NCBI GenBank assembly: GCA_012295275.1
Contig: CM022678.1
Coordinates: 19,495,556-19,530,555 of the forward strand
DNA: 35,000 nt
Reading direction: 5' to 3'
Origin: Chrysomallon squamiferum
Taxonomy: Eukaryota > Mollusca > Gastropoda > Neomphalida > Peltospiridae
Below are positions 9,271-21,680 of this stretch, piece after piece (position 1 is the first letter of the stretch; the number at the start of each line of letters is the position of its first letter). The notes below the pieces were generated by a model. The model was not told where the DNA came from. It did not search any database and saw only the letters and a list, made by a program, of their open reading frames with translations. Made by a program: the position numbers and the translations under genes.

Positions 9271-9420
9271 CTCTTCCCCCTCTCTCTCCCTCTCTCTCTC
9301 TTTCTCTCTCGCTCTTTCTCGCTCTCTCTCTCTTTGTCTCGCTGTCTATATATCTGTCTTTCTCTTTCTCTCGTTCGTTTTCTGTATATCTCTATCTATC
9401 TTCCTCTAGCTCTCTATCTA
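9193..9420. repeat. (CT)n microsatellite with degenerate CT-rich tail
   Basis: Pure CT from 9193 to 9266, then CT-rich sequence interrupted by CCC, GCT and TAT units to about 9420. Confidence 0.96.
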
Positions 9421-9489
9421 TCCATCTATCCACTTCCATTTCTCCCGACCTCGTTTCTATTTCTCCCCCCTGACTGCTCAAGTCATCTC

Positions 9490-9533
9490 TGAGTCAAATC
9501 TCACTCAAATCTCAATCAAATCTCACTCAAATC
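9490..9533. repeat. 11-bp tandem repeat, 4 copies
   Basis: Units TGAGTCAAATC, TCACTCAAATC, TCAATCAAATC and TCACTCAAATC are head to tail. The first two also present AP-1-like TGAGTCA or TCACTCA sequence. Confidence 0.9.
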
Positions 9534-9807
9534 AAATTCACCAAACTACATACGTATTCTGAAATATCACTGAATTCCCACTTACTGAACGTGCTATGTA
9601 AAAAAAAAAAAAAAAACACAAAAAAAACACATGACAGACATGGAATGTAGCTAGTGTTACGGCTGTACAGACTCATACATGACTGATTTATCTTCATAGT
9701 TTTGCAGTAATTACATCAGCGGATGAATTTATGGTTTCTGTTGTCATGGTATACTCGTGTTATTGATCTTAATCTCTGCGGTAGAGATTACTCAACAGCT
9801 AATTGAG
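9534..9807. other. unique intron sequence
   Basis: Contains an A run at 9601-9616. No gene or element recognised. Confidence 0.5.
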
Positions 9808-9935
9808 GTTTAAGAAAAGTGCAGGCGTCTTTCTTGTTGTCTGTTATTTTCGTCGATTTTGTTTGTGTGTGTGTGTGTGTTTGTCTGTTTGTGTTTGTGT
9901 GTGTGTGTTTTTGTGTGTGTGTGTGTGTGTTTGTC

Positions 9936-9966
<31 letters not shown>

Positions 9967-10240
9967 TTGTGTGTGTTTGATGTGTTTGTCTGTGTGTGTG
10001 TTTAAGGAAAATACAGGTTTGGCCTTGTCGTCTGTTATTTTCGTCAGTTTATTTTGTGTACGTCTGGGTGTATATATGCGTGTACTGATATATATGTGTG
10101 TTTGTATGTATGTATGTATGTATGTATGTATGTATGTATGTTTAAGAAGAATGCAGGCTTTTCCTTGTCGTCTGTTATTTTCGTCGATTTCTTGTGTGTA
10201 TGTGTGTGTGTGTGTGTGGGTTTATATATATTTGATATTA
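9808..10240. repeat. composite minisatellite: 56-bp unit separated by GT or TATG tracts
   Basis: Three copies of a unit beginning GTTTAAGRARA...GCAGG and ending YTGTYGTCTGTTATTTTCGT lie at 9808-9863, 10000-10055 and 10140-10195. Each is followed by a long simple repeat: GT after copies 1 and 3, TATG after copy 2. Periods are 192 and 140 bp, the difference being simple-repeat length. Confidence 0.88.
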
Positions 10241-10244
10241 TATA

Positions 10245-10246
<2 letters not shown>

Positions 10247-10293
<47 letters not shown>
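10247..10293. repeat. poly(T) tract, 47 bases
   Basis: The longest homopolymer in the window. It could be the tail of a minus-strand retroposon, but I could not identify a body or flanking duplication. Confidence 0.95.
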
Positions 10294-10294
<1 letters not shown>

Positions 10295-11160
10295 GAAACG
10301 CATAATTTCCAAATTCCACAAAATACATGAATATTAGCATAGCACAGGGGTATTGAAAGATTATTTTGTATTCTAGTTTATCTAATTATTTGTCTGTCTG
10401 TCCGTCCGTCTATCTGTTTATGTATTTATATATGTATTTACGTACACGTGTATTTATGGTCTAACAATATATTGTTCTTGCTCATCATCGTCATCGTCAC
10501 CATCATCAGCAGCATCTATTATTCTCTTATTCACCAGTTATTTAATCATCATCATCACCTTCTTCTTCTTCTTCTTCAACTTCTTATTAATTTCGTTCAT
10601 TCACCCAATCTGACAGGTCAGTAAACCACGGGGAGTTTTAAATCTCCAAATGAAAATATTTCATTTCAATCTAGAGCAAGGAAATATATATATATATATA
10701 TATATATCCCTGTACAGATAACACCACGACGTATGAATTGACCAAAAAAAAAAAAAAATATCGGAATCAAAATCTTACGAAAAAAAAAAAAAAATCCTGA
10801 CATGGAATCGATACTGAGGCTTACAAACTTTGATAAATTCTTTGAGATGTCTTTTTTTCTTCTTCTTTTCTTTCTTTCTTTCTTTCTATTTCTTTCATTT
10901 TTCTTTTTTTTTTTTTTTTTTTTTTTTTTGTGCTCTTCTTTCTAAGCATTATGAAAAACGCAAAGCCTAAGAAAGACCGCAGAGAAATACTTTGATTTGT
11001 TTACTGGATTTCTGCGAAGACGTACAAGTTGGTTTAATGGAGTTAGCGACCTGCAAACAAAGTTAGAATATGCTGCTTGCGTCGTCTGTGGTGCTCTGTG
11101 TAAAAATGGAGGAAATGAAAAAGAAGAATCCGTACATACCTGAGAACACACATGTTTCAA
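10294..11160. other. intron sequence with scattered short simple repeats
   Basis: Short TGTC units (10390-10415), ATC/TTC units (10480-10580), a TA run (10687-10708), two A runs (10744-10793), TTTC units (10866-10888) and a T run (10904-10929). 10940-11160 is unique with an open minus-strand frame of 72 codons that I do not recognise. Confidence 0.6.
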
Positions 11161-11259
11161 GAGATCTTTGTTTAATCTGAATGGGTTTTATGAAAAGGGG
11201 AAAAAAAAAAAAATGAATCCAAGATGCTGTAATAAAAGATATCTATTTCTACGAATTTA

Positions 11260-11263
<4 letters not shown>

Positions 11264-11336
<73 letters not shown>

Positions 11337-11337
11337 T
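11264..11337. repeat. (ATT)n then (TTTA)n arrays
   Basis: ATT units up to about 11300 switch to TTTA units up to 11337. Confidence 0.95.
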
Positions 11338-11389
11338 TGATTTTTGTTTTGTCCGTTTCGTTTACTTGATGCGTCTTTTTCTATACACT

Positions 11390-11400
11390 GTATATGTATA

Positions 11401-11437
<37 letters not shown>

Positions 11438-11555
11438 ATATATGTTTGTATTTGAGTTTATGTGTATGTATATATGTATGTATATTTCTATGTATACAAA
11501 TGTGTTTATATATCTGTGTAAGAGTGTGTCTATGTCAATGTATGTACGTATGAAT
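11390..11555. repeat. TA / TATG / TGTA degenerate repeat
   Basis: A TA run at 11404-11432 is followed by degenerate TATG and TGTG units. Confidence 0.88.
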
Positions 11556-11613
11556 AACATTCTGTACAGTGTATGTAATTATTTTATCTTTAACAACACA
11601 CTCACATTTCATA

Positions 11614-11790
11614 ACGGCGCTTCGCCGTCATACACCATAAAATCAGTAACACGATACATTCCAGCATGCCATTCAAAAATTATAATTATCCTAATGGGCA
11701 GACGTTTCTACTAATGGCGATTGGCCGTATGACGTCATAGAGTTTCGACTGGTACTGTTCCGCTGTTTAGCTGCACTAAATCCGGATTTA
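11614..11790 (+). promoter_or_regulatory. candidate regulatory module: hairpin, CCAAT-type, CRE and palindrome
   Basis: In 180 bp of unique sequence there are: a perfect inverted repeat ACGGCG-CTT-CGCCGT (11614-11628); ATTGG, the reverse CCAAT element (11720-11724); a full CRE TGACGTCA (11730-11737) six bases further on; and the 14-bp palindrome TAAATCCGGATTTA (11777-11790). CCAAT next to CRE is a common promoter arrangement in animals. It precedes an ORF starting at 11800. Confidence 0.45.
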
Positions 11791-11799
11791 ATTTTAATA

Positions 11800-12003
11800 A
11801 TGGAGTCGGTGTTACCGAAAGAGCAGTCATGCTTGGCGGGATTTTGTGCAACTTATACGTTCAAAGATCACGAGCTCGTCAGTTCAACGTGGCCGACGTG
11901 TTCCAGAGAGGTCGATCTGAGGTCGTCGTGCTTTGATGTAATTAGTTTGGTACAGCACAGCTTTGACGTCATTTTGAAGATTGCTTTTCAGTTTTGTCGT
12001 TAG
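11800..12003 (+). other. unrecognised 67-codon ORF with strong start context
   Basis: ATG at 11800 has A at -3 and G at +4. The frame is actually open from 11695. The 67-residue product is not low complexity and has five cysteines, but matches no family I know. A FDVI motif occurs twice in the C-terminal part because the DNA there carries a short internal duplication (GCTTTGAYGT). An AATAAA follows at 12067-12072, and a second CRE lies inside the ORF at 11964-11971. It could be a nested small gene, an exon remnant or chance; I lean to chance or an old repeat. Confidence 0.2.
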
Positions 12004-12009
12004 TTTTAT

Positions 12010-12135
12010 TATTTGTATTTATTTATTTATTTATTTTATTTATTTGTAATGACTATGATTGGGGATAATAAAGGTTTTGTAATAATAATAATAATAATAA
12101 TAACAACAACAACAACAACAACAACAACAAAAATA
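12010..12135. repeat. ATTT, AAT and AAC microsatellites
   Basis: ATTT units (12016-12048), then after a short unique stretch with AATAAA, AAT units (12081-12102) switching to AAC units (12103-12130). Confidence 0.93.
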
Positions 12136-12850
12136 AGAACAAGAACAAAATAGATGATATTTCTTTGTTTTATTTAATTCGCATTATCATTACATATCAT
12201 CACGACTTGGAGAAAAACAACAAAGTGTGAGAAAAATGTAGAAAAAAATAAAGATCTGTTTATTCAGAACATGCTATGCAGAACCTGCGCCATGTCCAGT
12301 TTAACAGATTTACGTCATCAGACTTATTACGTCACAGCAGGGATCGCATCGCAACAGAATATCGAGATTCCAGTTAAACAAAAATAATTGTCAGAAAACC
12401 GTATCTGAACCCCACATTACCAGACAAACAAGTTTCTATTTTCCTTTGTCTTCGACTTTTTTTCCTCTATTATTTTTATTTTATTCTATTTCTTCCTCTT
12501 TAATTTGACATTTGTCTGTCACGACATAGAAGACGAGAAATATATTACATAATCAGCGATGCAATAATGACGTTATCGCTATGAAATACGATTCTGATTT
12601 AAGGCATTGGTCAGTATGACATATCACAAAAAATGATTTCTTGACATTTGAAATCCGCGAGGGTGGGAAGTGATGAGACAAGACGAGAAATGACATACTC
12701 GAAAAACAATCTGATGAAAAAAAGAAGACGAAAAAAGAAGAAAAAACAAGAAACGTTGATGGTAATTTAAAAAAAAAAAATGTTACCTCATAAAATAATT
12801 TAGGAAAATCGAAGCAGATTAAATAAATAAAAGAATGTGGGTTCAACGCA
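12136..12850. other. unique intron sequence
   Basis: Includes two ACGTCA half-sites at about 12313 and 12330 and an A-rich segment (12715-12780). A minus-strand open frame (12553-12846) is F/S-rich and unrecognised. Confidence 0.5.
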
Positions 12851-12854
12851 TACG

Positions 12855-13020
12855 TATCTACCTATCAGTTTATCAGTCTATCAGTTTATCTGTCTATCTG
12901 TCTATCAGTCTAGTTCTCTGCTTATCTATTTACATTTCTCTTTCATCTGAAGCTTTATCAGTCTGTCTATCGATCTGTCTATCTATCTATCTATCTATCT
13001 ACCTATCTACGTATCTATAT
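12855..13020. repeat. CTAT/CTGT tetranucleotide arrays
   Basis: Two TATC/TGTC blocks (12855-12913 and 12959-13020) are separated by degenerate sequence. SIYL-type reading frames come from them. Confidence 0.92.
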
Positions 13021-13081
13021 ATGAATTTATGCAATTGTTTTATTATGTATATGCGTTTTTTCTTTTCTCTCAAACAAAAAT

Positions 13082-13118
13082 TCTTTAATCTACAATGGTG
13101 GGTCCTCGGATCTTTAAC
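13082..13118. repeat. dispersed repeat copy A
   Basis: TCTTTAATCTACAATGGTG followed by GGTCCTCGGATCTTTAA. A second copy with two substitutions lies at 14865-14900. This points to a dispersed interspersed repeat rather than local duplication. Confidence 0.8.
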
Positions 13119-13683
13119 AGCTCTCAAGAGTGAAATAAACCCTGCAAGGAAGAGGGCTTGCTTATCGTGACCTTTGAACCGCCACATTAACGTAATTCGC
13201 CGTCTGTGTGAGTGTATCGGGGGAGGGGGGTGTACACGTGCGGCCGTCTGACGATCAGGTGAAACTGCAGTGCAATCGTTTGTTCATTTCGTCGTCTGCT
13301 TTTCCAGACTGTTAACTTGCAGATGATATTGAAAAAAAAAAAAAGGCGCGAAATGTCTGGGGGACTTTGTTAACAGTTGTTTGAATTAAACGTCTGGTTC
13401 TGTTTTTTTTTAAAAGAAGAACATTTAAATATCTTTCCCTGCAATTTCTAAAGTGTTATCGGCGTAAGAGTGAGGGTTGCTTGAATCATCCAAGGTGTTT
13501 TGTTGTATAAATTCGTTATGGAAAATGTTACTTTTTATTTGCTACAAATGTGTATATATATATATATTAGTTTGTTATTTCGTGAAATAATTTGTTTCTT
13601 TTTAATGTAAATAATTAATGTTTATTCTAAATGAATAAATTTGTCGTACGATTCTTGCTGCAGGCATATAACCAGAAATACAG
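13119..13683. other. unique intron sequence with a GC-richer patch
   Basis: 13130-13330 is CpG-bearing, with a G-rich patch at 13219-13231. The remainder is AT-rich with a short TA run at 13553-13568. No gene recognised. Confidence 0.5.
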
Positions 13684-13710
13684 ACACACACACACACACA
13701 CACACACACA
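13684..13710. repeat. (CA)n microsatellite
   Basis: A pure CA run. Confidence 0.96.
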
Positions 13711-13784
13711 AACCCATCTAAGTTTATATATAACTATGACCCATATGGAAAAGAGATAACTAGAAAAATAAATATCTCTTTTTT

Positions 13785-13820
13785 ATATATATATATATAT
13801 ATATGTTAGATGCGATGACG

Positions 13821-13849
<29 letters not shown>
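13785..13849. repeat. TA run and poly(A) 29
   Basis: (TA)n at 13785-13804, a short spacer with a TGCGATGACG sequence, then 29 consecutive A (13821-13849). Confidence 0.95.
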
Positions 13850-13851
<2 letters not shown>

Positions 13852-14443
13852 ATTAATAATTAACCCATAACGATTAATATCGGTTCTTTGCGGAACTTAG
13901 ACGTATAGAATAACTGTGAAAACATTTTGCAGCGTTTATTACACATTTGTATGAATAATATATCGTTAATCAATCCATATTTTAACCTTTAACGCAGAAA
14001 TCATACTCGTAGATAACGTCTGCTATAAAGTCATCAAAAAAAATCGATTTAAGAGAGATATTTTTGTTTGTAAACTAATTCGTTAATAGCTCCTCACTGG
14101 AGTACTAAGAGTTAATAGCCTTTATTTCGCATTAATATAAACGATCTCTGGAAACGCATTAATAAAACCATCAAAAGATGAATCTAATAAAGAAATAAAA
14201 TAACATAATCAACTAAAATAAAATAAAAAAATATACATTTTATTAAAGTTAGTTTCGTATTTAAATAAAATATTTTTATTTGATTAAGGTAACGATGATA
14301 TTTTAACACTTTTTTTTTTTTTCTTTTTTTTTAAGAGAATATTCTGTTTAAAGAAAAAGCAGATTTTTAAAAATATTTCTGTCATTTAAAGAGGATGTAC
14401 TATCAAAATTAATTTATTTTTTTTATTAAAACTAACTTTGTGC

Positions 14444-14482
<39 letters not shown>

Positions 14483-14864
14483 ATAAATAATAATAATGAT
14501 TAGACACACTAATAGTTGAAATGTTCCCTTGTCATAAAACGCAGAGGATTTAATCAAATTATATTTTAAAACTGATCGTTCGTGTCTCGTTTATTTTTAT
14601 TTTTATTTTATTTTATTTTTTTCTTATTCGCGACGCTTGTCTATTTCTTTTCTTTTTAATCTTTACCATGAAACACAATTTTTATTCCAGACAAAAAAAA
14701 AAAAAAATCCCTTACAAAAAACCATGACCTAATTCTTAAATAACAGTCTGCGTCTGTGAAGCAAATCTTTAGTTTTCGTTTCTTCCTTGTTAATTAAAGT
14801 GCAAGGTTGACAAAATGCGGGCAGCATGATTTTTTAAATTAAAAAAAAAAGAAAAGAAAAAAGA
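13850..14864. other. AT-rich intron sequence
   Basis: No gene. Contains a T run (14310-14332), AAT units (14445-14477), ATTTT units (14590-14622) and an A run (14692-14707). Confidence 0.65.
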
Positions 14865-14900
14865 TCTTTAATCTACAATGGTGAGTCCTTGGATCTTTAA
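14865..14900. repeat. dispersed repeat copy B
   Basis: Second copy of the sequence at 13082-13118, same orientation, 1.78 kb away. Confidence 0.8.
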
Positions 14901-15008
14901 AGAGAAGTTTAAACATTTAAGATCGAGTTAAAAATTCACGTCTTTATTATCATCACTTTAAATTATTATCAACAAACACAAAAAACACTTTAACAATATT
15001 TATTTGTT

Positions 15009-15010
<2 letters not shown>

Positions 15011-15099
<89 letters not shown>

Positions 15100-15125
15100 A
15101 TATATATATACATATATGTGTGTGT

Positions 15126-15194
<69 letters not shown>
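15011..15194. repeat. double (CT)n tract with TA/GT bridge
   Basis: CT at 15011-15089, a CTAT/TA/GT bridge, then CT at 15130-15194. Confidence 0.97.
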
Positions 15195-15197
<3 letters not shown>

Positions 15198-15517
15198 CAT
15201 TCTGTCTATCTCTGTCACATACGCATTGTTTTTGGTATTTTACCTGTTTATTTTATTTTATTTCATTATTATTTTATCTTTCTACATAATGGATTGGTTA
15301 ATAGTTGAGGCACCTGAATCAAATATTTGTAATGCAGAACAAAATGTTTGTTCAAACGATAAACCACAAGCAATACATCACACATACCACGACATCTGAA
15401 AACAGAAATTAAATGTGTTTCTTTTTCTCTGCTAATATTTCAATTCGAAGGTGAAAGTGAAAGAACGATGACTCGAAGGAAATTTCCACTGATAAACGAC
15501 CTTCACCAGGAAAAGTC

Positions 15518-15763
15518 AAGTGACGTAATAAGACTGAAACACAAATATGGAATATTTTAATACTTTGCAATATTTTTTCCTTAAATGACGTATAAATTCA
15601 AATGAGGTGATAACACTGTAACAGAAATATGGAATATTTTAATACTTTGTAGTATTATTGCTTTAAATGACGTAGGAATTCAAATGACGTGATAAGATTG
15701 TATCAGAAATATGGAATATCTTGATGCATTGCAATGTTATTACGATAAATGACACAAAAAAGA
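15518..15763. repeat. 82-bp minisatellite, 3 copies
   Basis: The anchor AAATATGGAATATYTTRATRC recurs at 15543, 15625 and 15707, an exact 82-bp period. Units also share an AAATGACGTA/AAATTCAAATGASGTGATAA segment, so TGACGT CRE half-sites recur through the array. 82 bp does not preserve frame, so it is non-coding. Confidence 0.9.
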
Positions 15764-16365
15764 GAGCAAATTCTAACATAATAATTCCATGATCATCATA
15801 CAGCTTAAACAATTCATAGCTGAAATCAGTCTAGAAAAATTCGTTTGTATAAACGGACAGATAAATTAAAACTGAAAATATTTCATTTGTGTTACAAGAT
15901 GAATAAAGTAAAACTGTAAAATTTATATTTGTGTAATACATTGTTAATCTTAAAATAAATAAATAAATTCTAACACAGTAATACATATATATATTTGTTG
16001 TAGGTTTATCATGGAATTACTCTGTTAGAATTTTATCTATAATATCCGTTATATTATCGCAATAACACATTAAAAATTCATTATTTATACATCAGTACAT
16101 AATCATTAAAAACACATTTATATCAATGGTATTAATTTTCTTCGTGATAAAAAACATGATTACATTAGTATACATTCTTAATAGAAAAAAATACATGATG
16201 AAACCTACATCATTATTTTCCTTAATTTTTATTACGTCTGTAATATTTTATAAATACAACTTCATGTGATCGATTTAGTTTTATAAAAATATAATAATAA
16301 AATAAAATGACAAAATAAAAATCTCACCTGGTTTTGAGTAAATTCTGCACGATTTTCTTTCTCTC
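15764..16365. other. AT-rich intron sequence
   Basis: Very AT-rich, unique, with scattered AAAT units (15950-15968, 16290-16320). No gene recognised. Confidence 0.6.
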
Positions 16366-16490
16366 TGTGTGTGTGTGTGTGTGTAAATATATATATATAT
16401 ATATATTACACATAGAGAGAAAAGAGAAAGAGATAAATGGATGGATAGGTAGGTAGGTAGGTAGACAGACAGACAGACAGACAGATAAAG
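16366..16490. repeat. GT, TA, TAGG and CAGA microsatellites
   Basis: GT (16367-16384), TA (16387-16406), then GGAT/TAGG (16437-16462) and CAGA (16463-16487) units. Confidence 0.93.
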
Positions 16491-16927
16491 AGAGACGTCT
16501 TTTTCTTTTCATTAAATACACTGAAGAACTAGACCAAAAAATATTAATAAAAATTTGTTTTTTTCTCTCTTATTTTTCTCTCTGTGTGTGTGTTTTTTTT
16601 TTTCACTCATTTTCTGTGAACTTTCAAATCGTCCACTCGTTTCAATACACCAGAGAATTCTTGTGACGAACTCGACATACGAAATAAACATGCTGTTTTC
16701 GAGAAACCCGTTAAATGAAGCTTTGCAGTTAACTTAATTAACTTGCTAATTGTGAAAATTTATCACTTACAAGTTCACCGACTCCGTGTCAGAGGTGACA
16801 AGACAGAATGCACGTAAACTGAAGTTGACTGCGGTACACGCCACGCCCAGGACCCCCTGTCTAATTAGCTTTTAACAAAATCATCAAACAAATCTACAGG
16901 TGCTCAGTTGTTATTGTCTTAAAACGT

Positions 16928-16928
<1 letters not shown>
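16491..16928. other. unique intron sequence
   Basis: 16750-16870 is GC-richer, including CACGCCACGCCCAGGACCCC near 16838-16857. No gene recognised. Confidence 0.5.

Positions 16929-16930
<2 letters not shown>

Positions 16931-17011
<81 letters not shown>
16931..17011. repeat. (AG)n microsatellite
   Basis: Pure AG dinucleotide tract of about 81 bp. Confidence 0.98.
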
Positions 17012-17014
<3 letters not shown>

Positions 17015-17164
17015 TTCATGTTAATCCGTACGATGTCTCTTTTCGCCCATATATATATCCTCTGTTTCCGAATCTATATATCTATCTGTCTGTTAACTAA
17101 CATCTAGTTTTTCAGTCTACCATTCTAGCAGTCTAAGTACGTTCGAAACTACCTAATCTATCTG

Positions 17165-17241
17165 GCTATTTCTCTCTAACTCTCTCTGTCTATCTCTGTC
17201 TATCTCTCTTTCTCTCCTTCTACCTCTTTATATCTCTCTTT

Positions 17242-17277
<36 letters not shown>

Positions 17278-17280
17278 GTG
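17165..17280. repeat. CT-rich degenerate repeat and (GT)n
   Basis: TCTC/TATC-rich sequence followed by GT (17246-17280). Confidence 0.92.
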
Positions 17281-17438
17281 TTTTCACAGTCTCAGTTTGG
17301 AAAACAATGTTTACGTTATTCTGTTGAAGACACAAAGATAATTACATTTGCTTTATAATTTACGGTAATTTACAAATTTGATTACAACGTTATAGCGAAA
17401 GAATTTACTTGTAAACAAAAACATATGGAAAGGGAAAC

Positions 17439-17440
<2 letters not shown>

Positions 17441-17524
<84 letters not shown>
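17441..17524. repeat. (AG)n microsatellite
   Basis: Pure AG tract of about 84 bp. Confidence 0.98.
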
Positions 17525-19587
<2,063 letters not shown>

Positions 19588-19663
<76 letters not shown>

Positions 19664-19680
19664 TACATACACACACATAT

Positions 19681-19750
<70 letters not shown>

Positions 19751-19786
19751 ATAACAGACACCTACATACACACATATATAAAGAGA
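19588..19786. repeat. composite repeat: two (AG)n tracts with a duplicated 30-bp linker
   Basis: AG (19588-19659), linker GACACCTACATACACACA plus ATATAAAGAGA (from 19658), AG (19683-19748), then the linker again from 19757. The 99-bp period shows the linker and its AG tract were duplicated together. Confidence 0.93.
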
Positions 19787-19974
19787 AAACAGTAGAGAGG
19801 AGAGATAGATAGACAGGCAGAGAGGGAGAGAAAGAAGGAGGGAGATAAAGATATAGAAAGAAAAATAAATAAAAGTTTGAAAGAAACAAAGCTAAAACAG
19901 AATTTAAAAGAAATCATGGAAGGAACAAAAACGAAAACGAAAGATATTAATAACAGATGGGACGGTCATAAAAA

Positions 19975-19979
19975 AATAA

Positions 19980-20014
<35 letters not shown>

Positions 20015-20016
20015 AA
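19975..20016. repeat. (AAAT)n microsatellite
   Basis: About ten AAAT units. Confidence 0.95.
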
Positions 20017-20580
20017 TGAGAGGAAACGAAATATTAAAGAAGAAAAAAAGATTACAAAGATATCTAATCGTTGAAATTTGAAATACGATTGCGCCTAGCA
20101 GCAAAGTTATAAATTCTTGGAAAAAGAAAAAAAAAAATCAAATCTGGAGAATGTAAAAGAAGAAAATAATGAACCACGATGAGAGAACGATAATCCAGTG
20201 CAAGAAGAAGAAACACAAGTAAAATTAAAATCAAAGTAATGAAATGCGTTCTGCACTCAGCTGACCAGCACCGGCGTTAAGCGCGAAAAGTTCAGCATCA
20301 TAGGTCGCGTGCTTTGCAGTGACAATAGTCTGTTTTGAAATAAAGACGTCACACTTTGTCAAAAGCGAGTTTGAGTCGTTTAACTAACATATAATATCTA
20401 CTGGTGTACTTTTTATTTTTTTTTTTTTTTTTATTTGTTTTTTTGGTAAATAATACTTACATAAATACAAATATATATGTATTCATCTTTCTATCTTTCC
20501 GTCTCTATCTGTCTATCTATCTATATATTAGGATATCTATATATATTTTCAAATAAAATGTTTATTAAACACCTATACAC
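20017..20580. other. intron sequence with one GC-richer unique patch
   Basis: 20250-20370 is unique and CpG-bearing. The rest is A-rich or T-rich (T run 20420-20432), with TCTA units at 20500-20525. Confidence 0.5.
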
Positions 20581-20582
20581 AT

Positions 20583-20620
20583 ACAGACACACAGACATAC
20601 ACACACACACACACACACAC
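20583..20620. repeat. (CA)n microsatellite
   Basis: Interrupted CA, pure from about 20599. Confidence 0.94.
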
Positions 20621-20729
20621 ATATATCCAATGCTAATACGTGATCACTCTTAATCAAGACATTATTAAAATGTGTAGTCAGATATGTATTCCTTCATTTT
20701 ATCTGTTCATTAATTTATTCTTCTTTACT

Positions 20730-20757
20730 TTCTTTCTTTCTTTCTTTTTGTTTTTAG

Positions 20758-20804
<47 letters not shown>

Positions 20805-20833
20805 TTATTATTGTTGTTGTTGTTGTTGTTGTT
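20730..20833. repeat. TTTC, ATTT and GTT arrays
   Basis: TTTC (20730-20747), ATTT (20759-20804), GTT (20810-20833). Confidence 0.95.
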
Positions 20834-21464
20834 TTATAAACAGTAGTTCTGGTTTTCCTTTTTATTACTTTTCTTTTTATTTATTTTTTCATTGATTTTA
20901 TTCATTTTATTTTCACTGTGTAATAAAATAGCTAATTTAATTTTACACTATCTCTGATTCTAGTTATTTTTATTTCTTAATAAAACAACCACTAAGATTT
21001 CCGTGATGAAATACTACAGAATTGCTTGCATCAGTCTTTTTTCTCTTCGACTTCTTTTAATGGGAGGGGGGGGGGGGGCGGTATGGGCGTAGCAGTCTCT
21101 AATTAACTGAGGATATGCGTAAACTTAGACATAACTGGCAGGAAGTGGAATTTCCCAGAATGCCCATTTTTCTTTATATCCCGTTCAAACCAGTACTCAG
21201 ACGAGTGGTTTATGAAAACAGTTCTCAGATTTTTCTTTCCTGTTTATGGGAAGAACACATACATTATATGTTAAAGCTAATCGATAACAGTAAGACGTGC
21301 ATTTAATAAATAAAATAAAACAAAATAAACAAATAAATAAATATGAAACCTTTATCGATTTCTTCAGTGTATTTATTGTTTCATTAAACAAAAATTATTT
21401 TCATTTGACGTTTAAGTTTATATTTTGGTTGGATCTATGCATTATGTGCGCGGGTGCATATATG
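20834..21464. other. intron sequence with a G13 run
   Basis: AT-rich apart from a G-run of 13 (21066-21078) and a unique patch at 21100-21300. A 63-codon frame (21115-21306) is unrecognised. Confidence 0.55.
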
Positions 21465-21680
21465 TGTGTCTGTGTGTCTGTATATGTGTAAGTATGTATG
21501 TATTTCTGTGATGTCTGTATTTATGTGTTTGCTGAAGTATGTATGTATTTCTGTGTTTGCGAATCTATGTGTATTTATTCGTGTACGTGTGTATATATGT
21601 GTGCGTGTGTATATGTATGTATGTATGTATGTGTGTGTGTGCTTTCTAGTTTTATATGTGTATGTGTGTGTTTGTTTTTC
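21465..21680. repeat. TGTA/TATG/GT degenerate repeat
   Basis: Alternating purine-pyrimidine repeats. A degenerate ~55-bp unit beginning GTATGTATGTATTTCTGTG appears near 21492 and 21538. Confidence 0.85.

Noticed and set aside
10247-10293. Retroposon tail suggested by T47
   Set aside because: No element body, promoter boxes or target-site duplication found beside it.
20255-20320. RE1/NRSF-like half motif (TTCAGCATCA) in a GC-richer patch
   Set aside because: Only the left half matches, and REST is not securely known outside vertebrates.
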